Source: Sporosarcina sp. BP05 (GTDB lineage: Bacteria; Bacillota; Bacilli; Bacillales_A; Planococcaceae). Taken from it: a stretch of 64,000 nt of DNA. Location: positions 1 through 64,000 of the forward strand of contig NZ_JACFTD010000016.1 in assembly GCF_014282005.1 (NCBI RefSeq), read 5' to 3'. Under the pieces are notes generated by a model that was not told the origin of the DNA, did no database searches, and was given only the letters and a program-made list of their open reading frames with translations. Both the position numbers and the translations under genes were made by a program. Below are positions 26,893 through 35,438 of this stretch, one piece after another (position 1 is the stretch's first letter; each line of letters starts with the position of its first letter).

Positions 26893-27390
26893 ATGAGTGA
26901 ATTATTCGCAAAGCGCACAGGCATTGGGTTTGTGTTAAAAGCTGCCGGGCTGGTTGTTATTACGTGGGGCATTATGCAAGGATCTATAGTTATTATTTCG
27001 TTCGGTGATTCATTTTCGAATGGAATGGGGATTGCTGGTTTTCTGAATACCATTTTCACCTATTCAATTTGCGGAATCTTAATTATCGGTTTCGGGGAAG
27101 TCGTTGATTTATTGCAAAATATTCATGACCAAAATGACCCAAAAGTACAAGCGTTACAGGTAATGGAAGCCAATTCGCACACTGTTGCTAACACGCCGAT
27201 TCCATTAGCTGCCGAGCAGGAGATAAAAGAATTTTATGCAAATCAAAACATCTGGGCCGACTCGATACTACCTTCGAAAAACCGGACTATTTTCATTGTA
27301 AAAGTAAATGGGCGCACTGACTACATTGAACTTGGAGGGCTTACGCCAAAAACCCTTACGGAGGAAGAAGCAACCAAGTACTTTGAATAG
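26893..27390 (+). CDS. Hypothetical membrane protein
   Basis: A 165-residue protein I do not recognise. It has two N-terminal membrane helices (GIGFVLKAAGLVVITWGIMQ and FTYSICGILIIGFGEVVDLL) and a soluble C-terminal part of about 90 residues predicted to face the cytoplasm, ending in LGGLTPKTLTEEEATKYFE. ATG 26893 lies after GAAGGGATTGAG; an earlier in-frame start is unlikely. The promoter region is shared with the divergent ATL gene. No conserved catalytic residue is evident. Confidence 0.78.
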   Translation: MSELFAKRTGIGFVLKAAGLVVITWGIMQGSIVIISFGDSFSNGMGIAGFLNTIFTYSICGILIIGFGEVVDLLQNIHDQNDPKVQALQVMEANSHTVANTPIPLAAEQEIKEFYANQNIWADSILPSKNRTIFIVKVNGRTDYIELGGLTPKTLTEEEATKYFE

Positions 27391-27399
27391 ACTTGGTAA

Positions 27400-27504
27400 A
27401 TGGGGGTAGAAACCTACTTTATAAAAGGGATTGTTACTTGGATAGCGAGTTTTGTATTAGGTTTTCAAGCAGTTAAATCAATAGGAAATGACATCTCAAA
27501 ATAG
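27400..27504 (+). CDS. Possible small hydrophobic peptide (34 residues)
   Basis: An ATG at 27400 opens a 34-codon frame, MGVETYFIKGIVTWIASFVL then GFQAVKSIGNDISK, with one hydrophobic helix. It follows the membrane protein gene by 9 bases. There is no convincing ribosome binding site, so it could equally be decayed or non-coding. Confidence 0.3.
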   Translation: MGVETYFIKGIVTWIASFVLGFQAVKSIGNDISK

Positions 27505-27631
27505 ATTGGAATGGGAGTTATTTCGCGGGATTTGCCAGGAAATGAATTGAATTAGGCCCTTTTTTCAACTAATTGGCCGTGGATGTTAAAGGGGCCGCTT
27601 CACGTTATCTATTTACGCGAAACGGCCTTTC

Positions 27632-28276
27632 TTATTTCTCACATTTGTTTAGGAAATACCCGTAAACTGAAATAGCAATCGTCACCCAAATCGCACTTGC
27701 TGCGAATCCTCCAACAATATCACTCGGATAATGGACGCCAAGGTAAATGCGACTTGTGCCAATCATAATGATCATGAAAGCAGTGAACAGAACAAGAACA
27801 ACACGGTTCATAGTGGTTTTTACATTACGCCAGGCGATATACGCAATGATTGCGTAAAGAGCGAAGGCCATCATCGAATGACCACTGGGGAAGCTAAAGC
27901 CGTTTGCATCCAGGATCCGGTGGATACTCGGTCGCTCTCGTTTGAAATAACTTTTGAGCGCGCTGTTTAATAAAACGGAACCTGCAATCACTGCAATTAA
28001 TAGAAATGCTTGATGACGGTAGTGTAGCACAAAGAATAAGACGATAAATCCTATCAAGGCAATTGTCGCAACGACATAACCTGAACCAATCCACGTAAAT
28101 ACTCTCATAATAGATGTCAACCACGGTGCTTCCAGTCCTTGGACAAATCCAATAACGGCAGTATCGAAGTGTGCAATTGATTCGTTACCAACAGCGGTAG
28201 CGATATATCCAAAAGCGATACCAAAGAAGATGCAGAGAACAAATGCTAAAAGAAGACGAAATGACAATTCGCGCAT
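27632..28276 (-). CDS. PAP2-family membrane phosphatase
   Basis: A 214-residue six-helix membrane protein with the three PAP2 motifs: KSYFKRERP, SFPSGHS and SRIYLGVHYPSDIVGG, including the catalytic His residues. The family dephosphorylates lipid phosphates such as phosphatidylglycerophosphate or undecaprenyl pyrophosphate on the outer membrane face. ATG 28276 is chosen because GAAAGGGGTG precedes it. A GC-rich hairpin (about 27593-27628) lies beyond the stop but lacks a strong U-tract on this strand. Confidence 0.92.
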   Translation of the reverse strand: MRELSFRLLLAFVLCIFFGIAFGYIATAVGNESIAHFDTAVIGFVQGLEAPWLTSIMRVFTWIGSGYVVATIALIGFIVLFFVLHYRHQAFLLIAVIAGSVLLNSALKSYFKRERPSIHRILDANGFSFPSGHSMMAFALYAIIAYIAWRNVKTTMNRVVLVLFTAFMIIMIGTSRIYLGVHYPSDIVGGFAASAIWVTIAISVYGYFLNKCEK

Positions 28277-28424
28277 TGAATGCACCCCTTTCAATTAATT
28301 GTATACTACTTCTAAGTGAAAACGACGAAGAATAATCCTAATGGACAAGTTGGAAAGTATTAATAGAAACGTTAGAAAGATGCTACACTAGAAAGAACCT
28401 ATCATTTACCATAAAGGATCGATT

Positions 28425-28997
28425 ATGACACTTATATTTTTAGTAGTTGGCTCGTACATACTGGGCAATGTGCTGACAGGCTCGATGATTAGTAACTTCT
28501 TTTTTAAGAAAGATATACGAATAGAAGGAAGCGGCAATCCTGGTGCGCGTAATGCTGGGCGGGTGTTTGGGAAAAAAGCCTTCATTGCGACATTCATAGG
28601 AGACGCATTGAAAGGGGCAACGGCCATTTTCGTTGCCAAGTGGTTTGGATTCGGAGCGACTGTAGAACTTTGTGCGTTATTCGCTGTGACGTTGGGGCAT
28701 GTGTATCCACTATTTTTGAAGTTCCGCGGCGGGATGGGCGTATCCACTTTCATAGGTGGCATGCTTGCGTTCAATCCACTATTATTTGCTGTTTTTGTGG
28801 GCTTATTCATCATGTTCTATCCATTCCTAAAAAGCTTCACGTTAGCCGGGTTAAGTGCAGTTCTATTGATGCCGGTTTTAGTGCTAGTTTTTTCATACGG
28901 AGTTCCTGTATTCATCGTGGCGTGTTTGTTATCGGCACTTCTTTTATTTACGCATCGAGTTGATTTGAAAGAGAAACTCATGCCGGAAAAGAGTTGA
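28425..28997 (+). CDS. PlsY-like glycerol-3-phosphate acyltransferase family protein
   Basis: A 190-residue polytopic protein of the PlsY family. The glycerol-3-phosphate/acyl-phosphate motif GSGNPGARNAGRVFGKKA is clear (GSGNPGATNxxR in the canonical enzyme), as are KGATAIF and the third motif KFRGGMGVSTFIGGML. PlsY transfers acyl from acyl-phosphate to glycerol-3-phosphate at the membrane. The Ala-Arg for Ala-Thr change in motif 1 and the neighbourhood suggest a paralog with a specialised acceptor (inference). It is followed after 4 bases by the GNAT-aminotransferase fusion gene, so the two are an operon. Confidence 0.85.
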   Translation: MTLIFLVVGSYILGNVLTGSMISNFFFKKDIRIEGSGNPGARNAGRVFGKKAFIATFIGDALKGATAIFVAKWFGFGATVELCALFAVTLGHVYPLFLKFRGGMGVSTFIGGMLAFNPLLFAVFVGLFIMFYPFLKSFTLAGLSAVLLMPVLVLVFSYGVPVFIVACLLSALLLFTHRVDLKEKLMPEKS

Positions 28998-29001
28998 GAG
29001 A

Positions 29002-30615
29002 ATGAGTTTTATGTATAAAATTGCAGAAACGGCTTTGGAATTCGAACAGATTCATGAGTTGAATTACCGGACGTTTGCCGAGGAGATTCCGCAGCACGAC
29101 CGGAACGAATCAAGGAAACTTGTAGACAAATTTCATGATGAAAATATATATATTATTTGCAAGAAAGACTATCGGGTCGTCGGAATGATTGCGCTACGAA
29201 GTAAACGTCCATTTTCGCTAGATGGAAAAATTGGTGCAGTTGAACATCAATTACCGTTTCAAGCCAAAAACCCTGTAGAAATCAGGCTTCTAGCGATAGA
29301 AAAGAACTTTCGAAATGGCAGGGCATTTCTCGGACTTGCCCAGGCGTTAGTACAGTATTGCCTAAAGGGAGGGTATGACGCTGCCCTCATCTCAGGGACG
29401 GTTCGAGAACAGAAATTATACGGACAACTTGGATTTTTACCGTTTGCACAATTGACGGGGACGGCAGAAGCCGCCTTCCAGCCGATGTATTTGACTATAG
29501 AAACGTTTGAAGCGGGCGTTGCAGGAAGAATATCAAAACCACTGGTCAATTTCCTACCAGGTCCTGCGACAATTTCTGTAGACGTAAGAAAGGCCATGAT
29601 GGCAGAACCATTCTCACATCGGTCGTCTGAGTTCGAAAGTGTTTTGCAAGGTGTGAAAGAAAAACTGACCGCATTGACTGGTGCCAAGTACGTTCAACTC
29701 CTTCAAGGGACAGGTACGCTTGCGAACGACGTTGTTGGGGCACAGTTAAGTATGCACAGTGGTAAAGGACTTATACTGGTGAACGGGGAATTTGGCTTTA
29801 GACTCACTGATCATGCACAGCGTTTCAGTATGGAATTTGACACAATGGAAATCGAGTGGGGGACCCCTTTTGATGCTGATGAAATTCGAGACGCATTATG
29901 CTCGGGTCGCTACAGTTGGTTATGGGTTGTTCATTGTGAAACATCAACGGGTGTGTTGAATGATCTATGTTCATTCAAAAAGCTTTGTTCACAATATGGT
30001 ATTACACTCGCTGTGGATTGTGTAAGTGCGATTGGGACTACAGCAGTTAATCTCACTGGTGTTGACTATGCGACAGGTGTCAGTGGCAAGGGACTGTTAA
30101 GTTATACAGGCCTATCTTTCGTATTTCATAATGAAGAAATCGCCGCAACTAATAGCTTGCCGCGCTATCTTGACTTAGGTACTTATTCGGAGGCAAAAGG
30201 GATTCCGTATACCCAATCGTCTAATTTGATAGCAGCGCTCGACGTAGCATTACTGGCATTTGAGCACCCGGAAGAAGTCTACGCAGCAATTTCAAACAGG
30301 GCGAGTAAAGTGAGGAAGGCTGTTGAACAAGCGGGATTGCCAATTTTGGCGTCAGGGGAAAGTGCTGCAGATGCCATTGTTACGATTGCTTTACCTACAG
30401 GGTTAAGCGCAATTCAGCTCGGGAATAATTTATTTTTGAACGGTTTTAATGTTCATTACGAGAGTGCTTATTTACGCGAAAGGAATTGGCTTCAAATCTC
30501 TTGTATGAACGATGTGGTGGAAAAAGAGTTAATGAGAATGCTTGAACTGCTCCCTTTGTTAACTTTAGCGCATGAGCAAGTGTTTACGAATAACACAAAT
30601 GGGAAAACACGTTAA
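29002..30615 (+). CDS. GNAT acyltransferase-class V aminotransferase fusion protein
   Basis: A 537-residue two-domain protein. Residues about 1-170 form a GNAT fold of the N-acyl-amino-acid synthase style (YRTFAEEIPQHD, IYIICKKDYRVVGMIALR, EIRLLAIEKNFRNGR, LYGQLGFLPF). Residues about 183-520 are a class V PLP enzyme beginning NFLPGPATISVDVRKAM, with PLP-binding Asp339 (AVDCVSAIG) and Schiff-base Lys363 (SGKGLLSYTG), as in alanine-glyoxylate and aminoethylphosphonate transaminases. It may make an amine by transamination and acylate it. Coupling to the PlsY-like gene points to an unusual lipid or N-acyl product (inference). Confidence 0.85.
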   Translation: MSFMYKIAETALEFEQIHELNYRTFAEEIPQHDRNESRKLVDKFHDENIYIICKKDYRVVGMIALRSKRPFSLDGKIGAVEHQLPFQAKNPVEIRLLAIEKNFRNGRAFLGLAQALVQYCLKGGYDAALISGTVREQKLYGQLGFLPFAQLTGTAEAAFQPMYLTIETFEAGVAGRISKPLVNFLPGPATISVDVRKAMMAEPFSHRSSEFESVLQGVKEKLTALTGAKYVQLLQGTGTLANDVVGAQLSMHSGKGLILVNGEFGFRLTDHAQRFSMEFDTMEIEWGTPFDADEIRDALCSGRYSWLWVVHCETSTGVLNDLCSFKKLCSQYGITLAVDCVSAIGTTAVNLTGVDYATGVSGKGLLSYTGLSFVFHNEEIAATNSLPRYLDLGTYSEAKGIPYTQSSNLIAALDVALLAFEHPEEVYAAISNRASKVRKAVEQAGLPILASGESAADAIVTIALPTGLSAIQLGNNLFLNGFNVHYESAYLRERNWLQISCMNDVVEKELMRMLELLPLLTLAHEQVFTNNTNGKTR

Positions 30616-30635
30616 TATAGAAGGGATTGAAGGTA

Positions 30636-30968
30636 ATGAAGGAATTACGAACAGTTAATGAGTGGTACGACGTATTGGAGCAATCGAAAGAGAATCCTTT
30701 GTTCGTTTTAAAACATAGTACGACATGTCCAATTAGTGCAGCGGCCTATAATGCTTTTGAGTCATCCGCAGTGGGAATACCAAAATACTTTCTTAAAGTG
30801 CAGGAAAGAAGGCCTGTTTCCAATGAAATCGAAAGTAATCTGCGTGTTGAACATCAATCACCCCAACTGTTTCTATTGAAAGATGGACAAGCAGTCTGGC
30901 AGGCAACTCATTACTCAATTAGCGGATCGAAAATTGGTAAAGCTGTAGAGGAATTCGGAAGTAAATAA
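30636..30968 (+). CDS. brxC: Monothiol bacilliredoxin BrxC (YtxJ)
   Basis: A 110-residue thioredoxin-fold protein of the YtxJ family. The single active Cys is in KHSTTCPISAAAYNAFE, the TCPIS motif of BrxC. BrxC removes bacillithiol from S-bacillithiolated proteins in the cytoplasm. ATG 30636 follows GAAGGGATTGAAGG. It is 20 bases after the fusion gene and is followed by a terminator, so it is probably the last gene of that operon. Confidence 0.93.
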   Translation: MKELRTVNEWYDVLEQSKENPLFVLKHSTTCPISAAAYNAFESSAVGIPKYFLKVQERRPVSNEIESNLRVEHQSPQLFLLKDGQAVWQATHYSISGSKIGKAVEEFGSK

Positions 30969-30973
30969 GGTGA

Positions 30974-31008
30974 AACAGGAACTCCATTCCAGGGGTTTCT
31001 GTTTTTTT
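30974..31008 (+). terminator. Terminator after brxC
   Basis: AACAGGAACTCC pairs with GGGGTTTCTGTT around an ATTCCA loop, followed by seven T. Confidence 0.85.
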
Positions 31009-31101
31009 GTTGGAGATTACCCTATGGCGTGGTATAAAATATGGTAAAATAATAGTTATTCAAATAGTCCGTCAAATAACAAGCGAAAGTAGGTTCTTTA
31101 C

Positions 31102-31842
31102 ATGCGTTTACAAGATAAAACTGTTGTCATAACAGGTGGGGCAAATGGAATTGGTGCAGTTGCTGCTGCACTTTTTGGCAAACATGGAGCACAAATTGCT
31201 ATTGTTGATTTTGATAAAAAGGCTGGAGAGGCAAAAGCACAACAACTGCATGAATTGGGAATTGAGGCCGCTTTCTTCCAGGCGGATGTCTCTGACAGTG
31301 AAGCTGTTAAAGAGATGGCCATAAAAGTTCTTGAACAGTTCGGCAAGGTAGATATCCTTATTAACAACGCTGGCATTACGAAAGATGCGATGATGCTGAA
31401 GCTCGAAGTGGATGATTTTAAGCGAGTAATCGACGTAAATTTGACGGGTGTTTTCAATTGTACGCAAGCGTTCCTTCCGACGATGCTTGCTCTAGGGAAA
31501 GGGAAAATCATTAATACGTCTTCAATCGCAGGAACGGGCGGCAATGTCGGTCAAACAAATTATGCCGCGGCAAAAGCGGGCATCATAGGCATGACGAGGA
31601 CGTGGGCGAAGGAATTTGGTCGCAAAGGTATCAATGTAAATGCTGTCGCACCTGGCTTCATCGAAACAGATATGATTGGTACGATTCCAAAGAAAGTCCT
31701 GGACCAGATTAAATTGATGACACCTTATACACGACTAGGCACGCCGGAAGATGTAGCAAATGCCTATCTATTTTTGGCTTCCGACGAATCTGATTTCATT
31801 AACGGGACTGTTTTAGAAGTGGATGGTGGCATGTTGAAGTGA
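31102..31842 (+). CDS. fabG: 3-oxoacyl-ACP reductase-type short-chain dehydrogenase
   Basis: A 246-residue classical SDR: TGGANGIGAVAAALF (cofactor loop), NNAGIT, catalytic Ser in INTSSIAGTGG and Tyr/Lys in NYAAAKAG, C-terminal INGTVLEVDGGML. The pattern fits the FabG/acetoacetyl-CoA reductase clade, which reduces beta-ketoacyl thioesters with NADPH. It is monocistronic and away from fatty-acid synthesis genes, so it is probably a secondary FabG paralog. A plausible -10 (TAAAAT) lies near 31045. Confidence 0.88.
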   Translation: MRLQDKTVVITGGANGIGAVAAALFGKHGAQIAIVDFDKKAGEAKAQQLHELGIEAAFFQADVSDSEAVKEMAIKVLEQFGKVDILINNAGITKDAMMLKLEVDDFKRVIDVNLTGVFNCTQAFLPTMLALGKGKIINTSSIAGTGGNVGQTNYAAAKAGIIGMTRTWAKEFGRKGINVNAVAPGFIETDMIGTIPKKVLDQIKLMTPYTRLGTPEDVANAYLFLASDESDFINGTVLEVDGGMLK

Positions 31843-31961
31843 CGGTGGATGTGCAGCGGGCATGGCATGAAAGTGGATAAAAAAACCCTCGTACGCGTGA
31901 GTAGCAACTATACATGAAAGTTACCTACGACATATACAAGGGCGTGTCCGAAATGAGTTAT

Positions 31962-33065
31962 TTATAGAATTTGGATTTGTTTCGGGAATGTGGACAATAC
32001 TTCCACTTTCCCGTCTTCATTGATATAGACAGTGTCTTCAATCCGAACACCGCCGACATCGGGAATATAAATACCGGGCTCGATTGTGAAGACAAGTCCC
32101 ACCTCTGCAATCTGTTCATTTTTTTCATGAATAGAAGGCTCCTCATGCACTTCGATACCTAAACCATGACCGACACGGTTATTGAAATAGTCCCCGTAGC
32201 CGCTGTTAACGATGACATTTCTTGCTTCAATATCAAAAGTTTTCAAGGGTACCCCCGCTTGTACAGCATTGATGCCAGCTTCGTTAGACTTGAGGACGAT
32301 GTCGTAAATTTCTTTTTGTTGTTTTGAAGCTTCACCGATAATGAAGGTCCTTGTAATATCGGAACAGTATCCGTCTTTGATGACCCCAAAATCAATCAGC
32401 AAATAATCTCCTTTTTGGATTGACCGTTCTCCAGGAGAACCATGTGGTAATGCCGCTTTTTCTCCGGATAACACAATTGTTGAAAAGGAAGCACCATCCG
32501 CTCCGAACTTCCTCATCAGAAATTCCAATTCAGCCGTCAAATCGGACTCAGACATCCCGATTTTCACTTTCTTAATGCCTTCCTCCAAAACCTTTTCAAT
32601 AATTTCGATAGCCGTCCGTAATTTTGCGATTTCATCTTTAGACTTCTTCATTCTTTGTTTGTTGATGAATGGCTGCACATCGACGACTTCTACGCCTGGG
32701 AAAAATTCCACCAAGCTATTGTAAAGATGGTAACTCAGCGCCTTGGCCTCGATACCAACTGTTTTCGAAAGTTCACCAATCGATTCACGAACAACCTCAA
32801 AAGGTATTTGCTCGTCTGAAATAGGAATGATTGTTGTAATATCAGAAACTTGCATGGCAGCATCTTTGTCTAATGAGGGTACAAACAAATAGTTCTTATC
32901 AGCATGTGTATCAATAAACAAAGACATGAATCTTTCATGGGGATTTGAGTTGAAGCCTGTAAAATAAAAAACATTTGCCGGTGCGGTAATCATAACTGCG
33001 GCGATATTGTTCTCGGTGAGATACGATTTCAAAAGTGAACGTCGTGCTTCATATACAGTAGTCAA
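31962..33065 (-). CDS. M24-family Xaa-Pro peptidase
   Basis: A 367-residue two-domain aminopeptidase P/prolidase-like protein. The pita-bread domain has LLIDFGVIKDGYCSDITRTF (metal Asp pair), NRVGHGLGIEVHEEPSI (metal and catalytic His), [20 protein letters not shown] (metal Glu) and a final Glu region. It cleaves dipeptides or N-terminal residues before Pro. The start is TTG 33065 after AAGGAGGATTCC. The C-terminal segment closely matches the decayed fragment at 33488-33674, so the region once had a second copy or relative. Confidence 0.93.
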   Translation of the reverse strand: MTTVYEARRSLLKSYLTENNIAAVMITAPANVFYFTGFNSNPHERFMSLFIDTHADKNYLFVPSLDKDAAMQVSDITTIIPISDEQIPFEVVRESIGELSKTVGIEAKALSYHLYNSLVEFFPGVEVVDVQPFINKQRMKKSKDEIAKLRTAIEIIEKVLEEGIKKVKIGMSESDLTAELEFLMRKFGADGASFSTIVLSGEKAALPHGSPGERSIQKGDYLLIDFGVIKDGYCSDITRTFIIGEASKQQKEIYDIVLKSNEAGINAVQAGVPLKTFDIEARNVIVNSGYGDYFNNRVGHGLGIEVHEEPSIHEKNEQIAEVGLVFTIEPGIYIPDVGGVRIEDTVYINEDGKVEVLSTFPKQIQIL

Positions 33066-33186
33066 AATGGAATCCTCCTTAGTTTGTGTTATCTAATAAT
33101 CATGCAAGTATGATGCCGTATTAGCAAATAAAAGTAAAGGGATTTTTTTTATGTCAATGAATAGATTAATGACAATTTCGAAAATG

Positions 33187-33202
33187 TTGGCACGGGAATT
33201 GC
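33187..33202 (+). promoter_or_regulatory. Sigma-54 (-24/-12) promoter without an intact downstream gene
   Basis: TTGGCAC (33187-33193), five bases, TTGC (33199-33202): a perfect sigma-54 core match (TGGCAC-N5-TTGC). It points toward a ribosome-binding-like GGAAAGGAG near 33225 and then a 5'-truncated M24 gene remnant. The gene it drove seems to be lost. A compatible sigma-54 factor is encoded at 55001-56311. Confidence 0.75.
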
Positions 33203-33487
33203 GTTAATAATTACTATAAGACAAGGAAAGGAGAAGAGTTAGCCGTTTCGTCTTAATTGTATAATCGCATCTATGTTATAAGCGTACTATACTGCGTTTA
33301 ATAGATGGAATAACCGAGTAATTATTATTCGGTAGGCGTATTTTGGGATAAAAAGTGTAAATAAAAGTTTGTATTTTTGGTGGTTTTGGCTTCTAATTCA
33401 AAATGTTTAGACGGTTTTTCACTAAAAGGGTACTAGCTGTAAAAAAATGAACACACGCAGAATTATATACTATTGAATTCGCAATAA

Positions 33488-33674
33488 TATTCATGGGGAT
33501 CCTTTCTTCTTAAAGAATTCAACTGAAGAACTACTTCCGGGCATGATTATCACAATTGAACCGGGTATCTATATTCCTGAACTAGGCGGTGTTCGAATCG
33601 AAGATGACATCTTGGTAAAAGAAAATGAGATTGAGATTTCGACACTGTCTCATAAAACAATGATTAGCCTGTAG
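33488..33674 (+). pseudogene. C-terminal remnant of an M24-family peptidase
   Basis: An open frame without start codon encodes [20 protein letters not shown] followed by the metal-site block [20 protein letters not shown], then a stop at 33672. It aligns with the last 50 or so residues of the M24 gene at 31962 ([20 protein letters not shown]). The N-terminal five sixths are missing. The sequence between the sigma-54 promoter (33187) and 33488 has no recognisable coding content, apart from a small hairpin CCGAGTAATTATTATTCGG near 33315-33333. Confidence 0.85.
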
Positions 33675-33695
33675 TTGCTTCATTATGATACTCTT

Positions 33696-35024
33696 TTAAA
33701 CTGTAAACTGATCGGGAGCTACTTTCTTTTTCATTCTCATAGCAATCACATAGACGATGATGGATACAACAATGGATTGAACTGCAGGCAGTCCGAACGG
33801 ATACAAGTATTGTGTAATATAGCCCACCAAGATCCCTGCAGCCATAGCAATTGTAGCCATCCAGTTCCATCCAGTATTATCCTTCCACTGATGTTTCCGG
33901 ATGAAGAAGAAGTCCCCCATTATGACACCCGCGATTGCAGGGTAAAGTAAAGCAGTAAAGTAAAGGAAGTCCATAAAATGCTCCAGAATCCCCATTAGTG
34001 CGACAATAATTGCCAAAACTGTGCCAAGGAATGTTAGGAAAGCACGGCCTTTACCTGAGTTGACATTGAAGATATTCGCCAGCGCAAGCCCCATACTATA
34101 GTTATTGACGAGTTGAGAAGTCCAAGTTGCAAACCAGAGAATCAGGAAGCCCCAAATTGGGAAACCAAGCCCCATCATAACGTTAACGATGTCAGCATCT
34201 CCAACTCCGACAGCCATAATTGCACCAACCATGAAGAGGGGGAGACCGACTAGTACGATTCCACTAGGGATAATAAGATTGTCTTTTAACGTAGGTTTGG
34301 CATAACGGGTGTAGTCTGACGCGATAAGCCATTGTGACACGTTAACACCGATAATTAAACTGATAGCGGCAAATACAGTCATAGTAGGTTCAGGCTGCCA
34401 GGACGTAATGATATCCCAACCTATGTTTTTAAAGGCCAAATAGAGACCGCCAACAATTAAGATTAAACCAGCAGGGACGGCGATATAGTCCGTCCATTTC
34501 ATAGAGTTGTAACCAATAATGGATGGCAATGCGAAGAGTAGACCGCATATAACGGTTACGATTGCCCAGCCCATCCAATCGTTTTTGTAATCAATACCGA
34601 ACATTGCAGAAATGGCGTTACCGGCCACTGCTGTCTGCAGAGCCCACCATCCAAGTGAAACAATGAAGATTGTTAAACCTACAATCAGTTTTGCTTGTAT
34701 TGCGCCGAAACTAGAACGGGCGATAACGGAAGATGATCGGCCAGTTTTAGCGCCAATATATCCTGAAAGCGTATTCCCAATCCATTGGAAACCAAATAGT
34801 GCAATGATTAGTAACCAAAAAATCTTTGATAATCCGAAACTCGCGGTCAATGCCGCGCCAACCATTAAGACTGGAATTGTAAATTCAAGTCCACCGAAAA
34901 TCATCGCTGGTGTAATCCAGTGTTGACGCTCGGATTCAGGAATTGGTAACAGTGCCTGATCCTGATCCATAAATCCTCCCGTGCTTTCTTTACCTGTATT
35001 TCCATGCACTTTCTTTTGATCCAT
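33696..35024 (-). CDS. NCS1-family permease (cytosine/hydantoin/purine type)
   Basis: A 442-residue, 12-helix carrier of the nucleobase:cation symporter-1 family. Signatures: ITPAMIFGGLEFTIPVLMVGAALTASFG in helix 1, GSSSVIARSSFG (here GRSSSVIARSSFGAIQA) and the motif near WALQTAVAGNAI. Family members import cytosine, hydantoins, allantoin or similar rings. As last gene of the hyuA-hyuB-cupin operon it probably imports the ring compound hydrolysed by HyuAB. ATG 35024 is preferred over GTG 35033, which overlaps the GAGGATG site. Confidence 0.88.
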   Translation of the reverse strand: MDQKKVHGNTGKESTGGFMDQDQALLPIPESERQHWITPAMIFGGLEFTIPVLMVGAALTASFGLSKIFWLLIIALFGFQWIGNTLSGYIGAKTGRSSSVIARSSFGAIQAKLIVGLTIFIVSLGWWALQTAVAGNAISAMFGIDYKNDWMGWAIVTVICGLLFALPSIIGYNSMKWTDYIAVPAGLILIVGGLYLAFKNIGWDIITSWQPEPTMTVFAAISLIIGVNVSQWLIASDYTRYAKPTLKDNLIIPSGIVLVGLPLFMVGAIMAVGVGDADIVNVMMGLGFPIWGFLILWFATWTSQLVNNYSMGLALANIFNVNSGKGRAFLTFLGTVLAIIVALMGILEHFMDFLYFTALLYPAIAGVIMGDFFFIRKHQWKDNTGWNWMATIAMAAGILVGYITQYLYPFGLPAVQSIVVSIIVYVIAMRMKKKVAPDQFTV

Positions 35025-35107
35025 CCTATTCACATCCTCATTTTTAGTTATAAAAAATAGAATAGGAAGATTATATAATCTTCCTATTCTACAGTGCTAT
35101 TACAAAA

Positions 35108-35422
35108 TTAAACTTTTACCAAAGCAAATACTAATTCACAAGCTTCGTCGCCTTCATTGACACACCAATGCGGTTCACCTGCCGGAATGTAGGAAGCTTC
35201 TCCGGCCTTGATTGTATATGGTTTCCCACCACTTACTCCGGATAAGGCTCCCTTGATGATGAAAGAATACTCTTGCTCCTCATGGAAAGTCGTTCCTTCC
35301 AACGGAAGACGTTCACCTGCTGGAATGGAAACGAAACCAAAATCCACTTCAGCACCTTCGAATTTATCTTTAAAAAGTGATTGCACAATTTCATCTGTAA
35401 CTTTTGGTTGTTCAATTTTCAT
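35108..35422 (-). CDS. Small cupin-domain protein
   Basis: A 104-residue single cupin. Motif 1 is SIPAGERLPLEGTTFHEEQEYSFIIKG (the first His of the usual pair replaced) and motif 2 is YIPAGEPHWCVNEGD. It sits between hyuB and the NCS1 permease with an AAGGAGG site. Cupins in such operons can be isomerases, racemases or ligand sensors; I cannot assign a reaction. Confidence 0.85.
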   Translation of the reverse strand: MKIEQPKVTDEIVQSLFKDKFEGAEVDFGFVSIPAGERLPLEGTTFHEEQEYSFIIKGALSGVSGGKPYTIKAGEASYIPAGEPHWCVNEGDEACELVFALVKV

Positions 35423-35438
35423 AAATATACCTCCTTAG

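Noticed and set aside
31843-31961. Possible inverted repeat or small gene between fabG and the M24 peptidase
   Set aside because: Short imperfect complementarity without a T-run, and no supported ORF.
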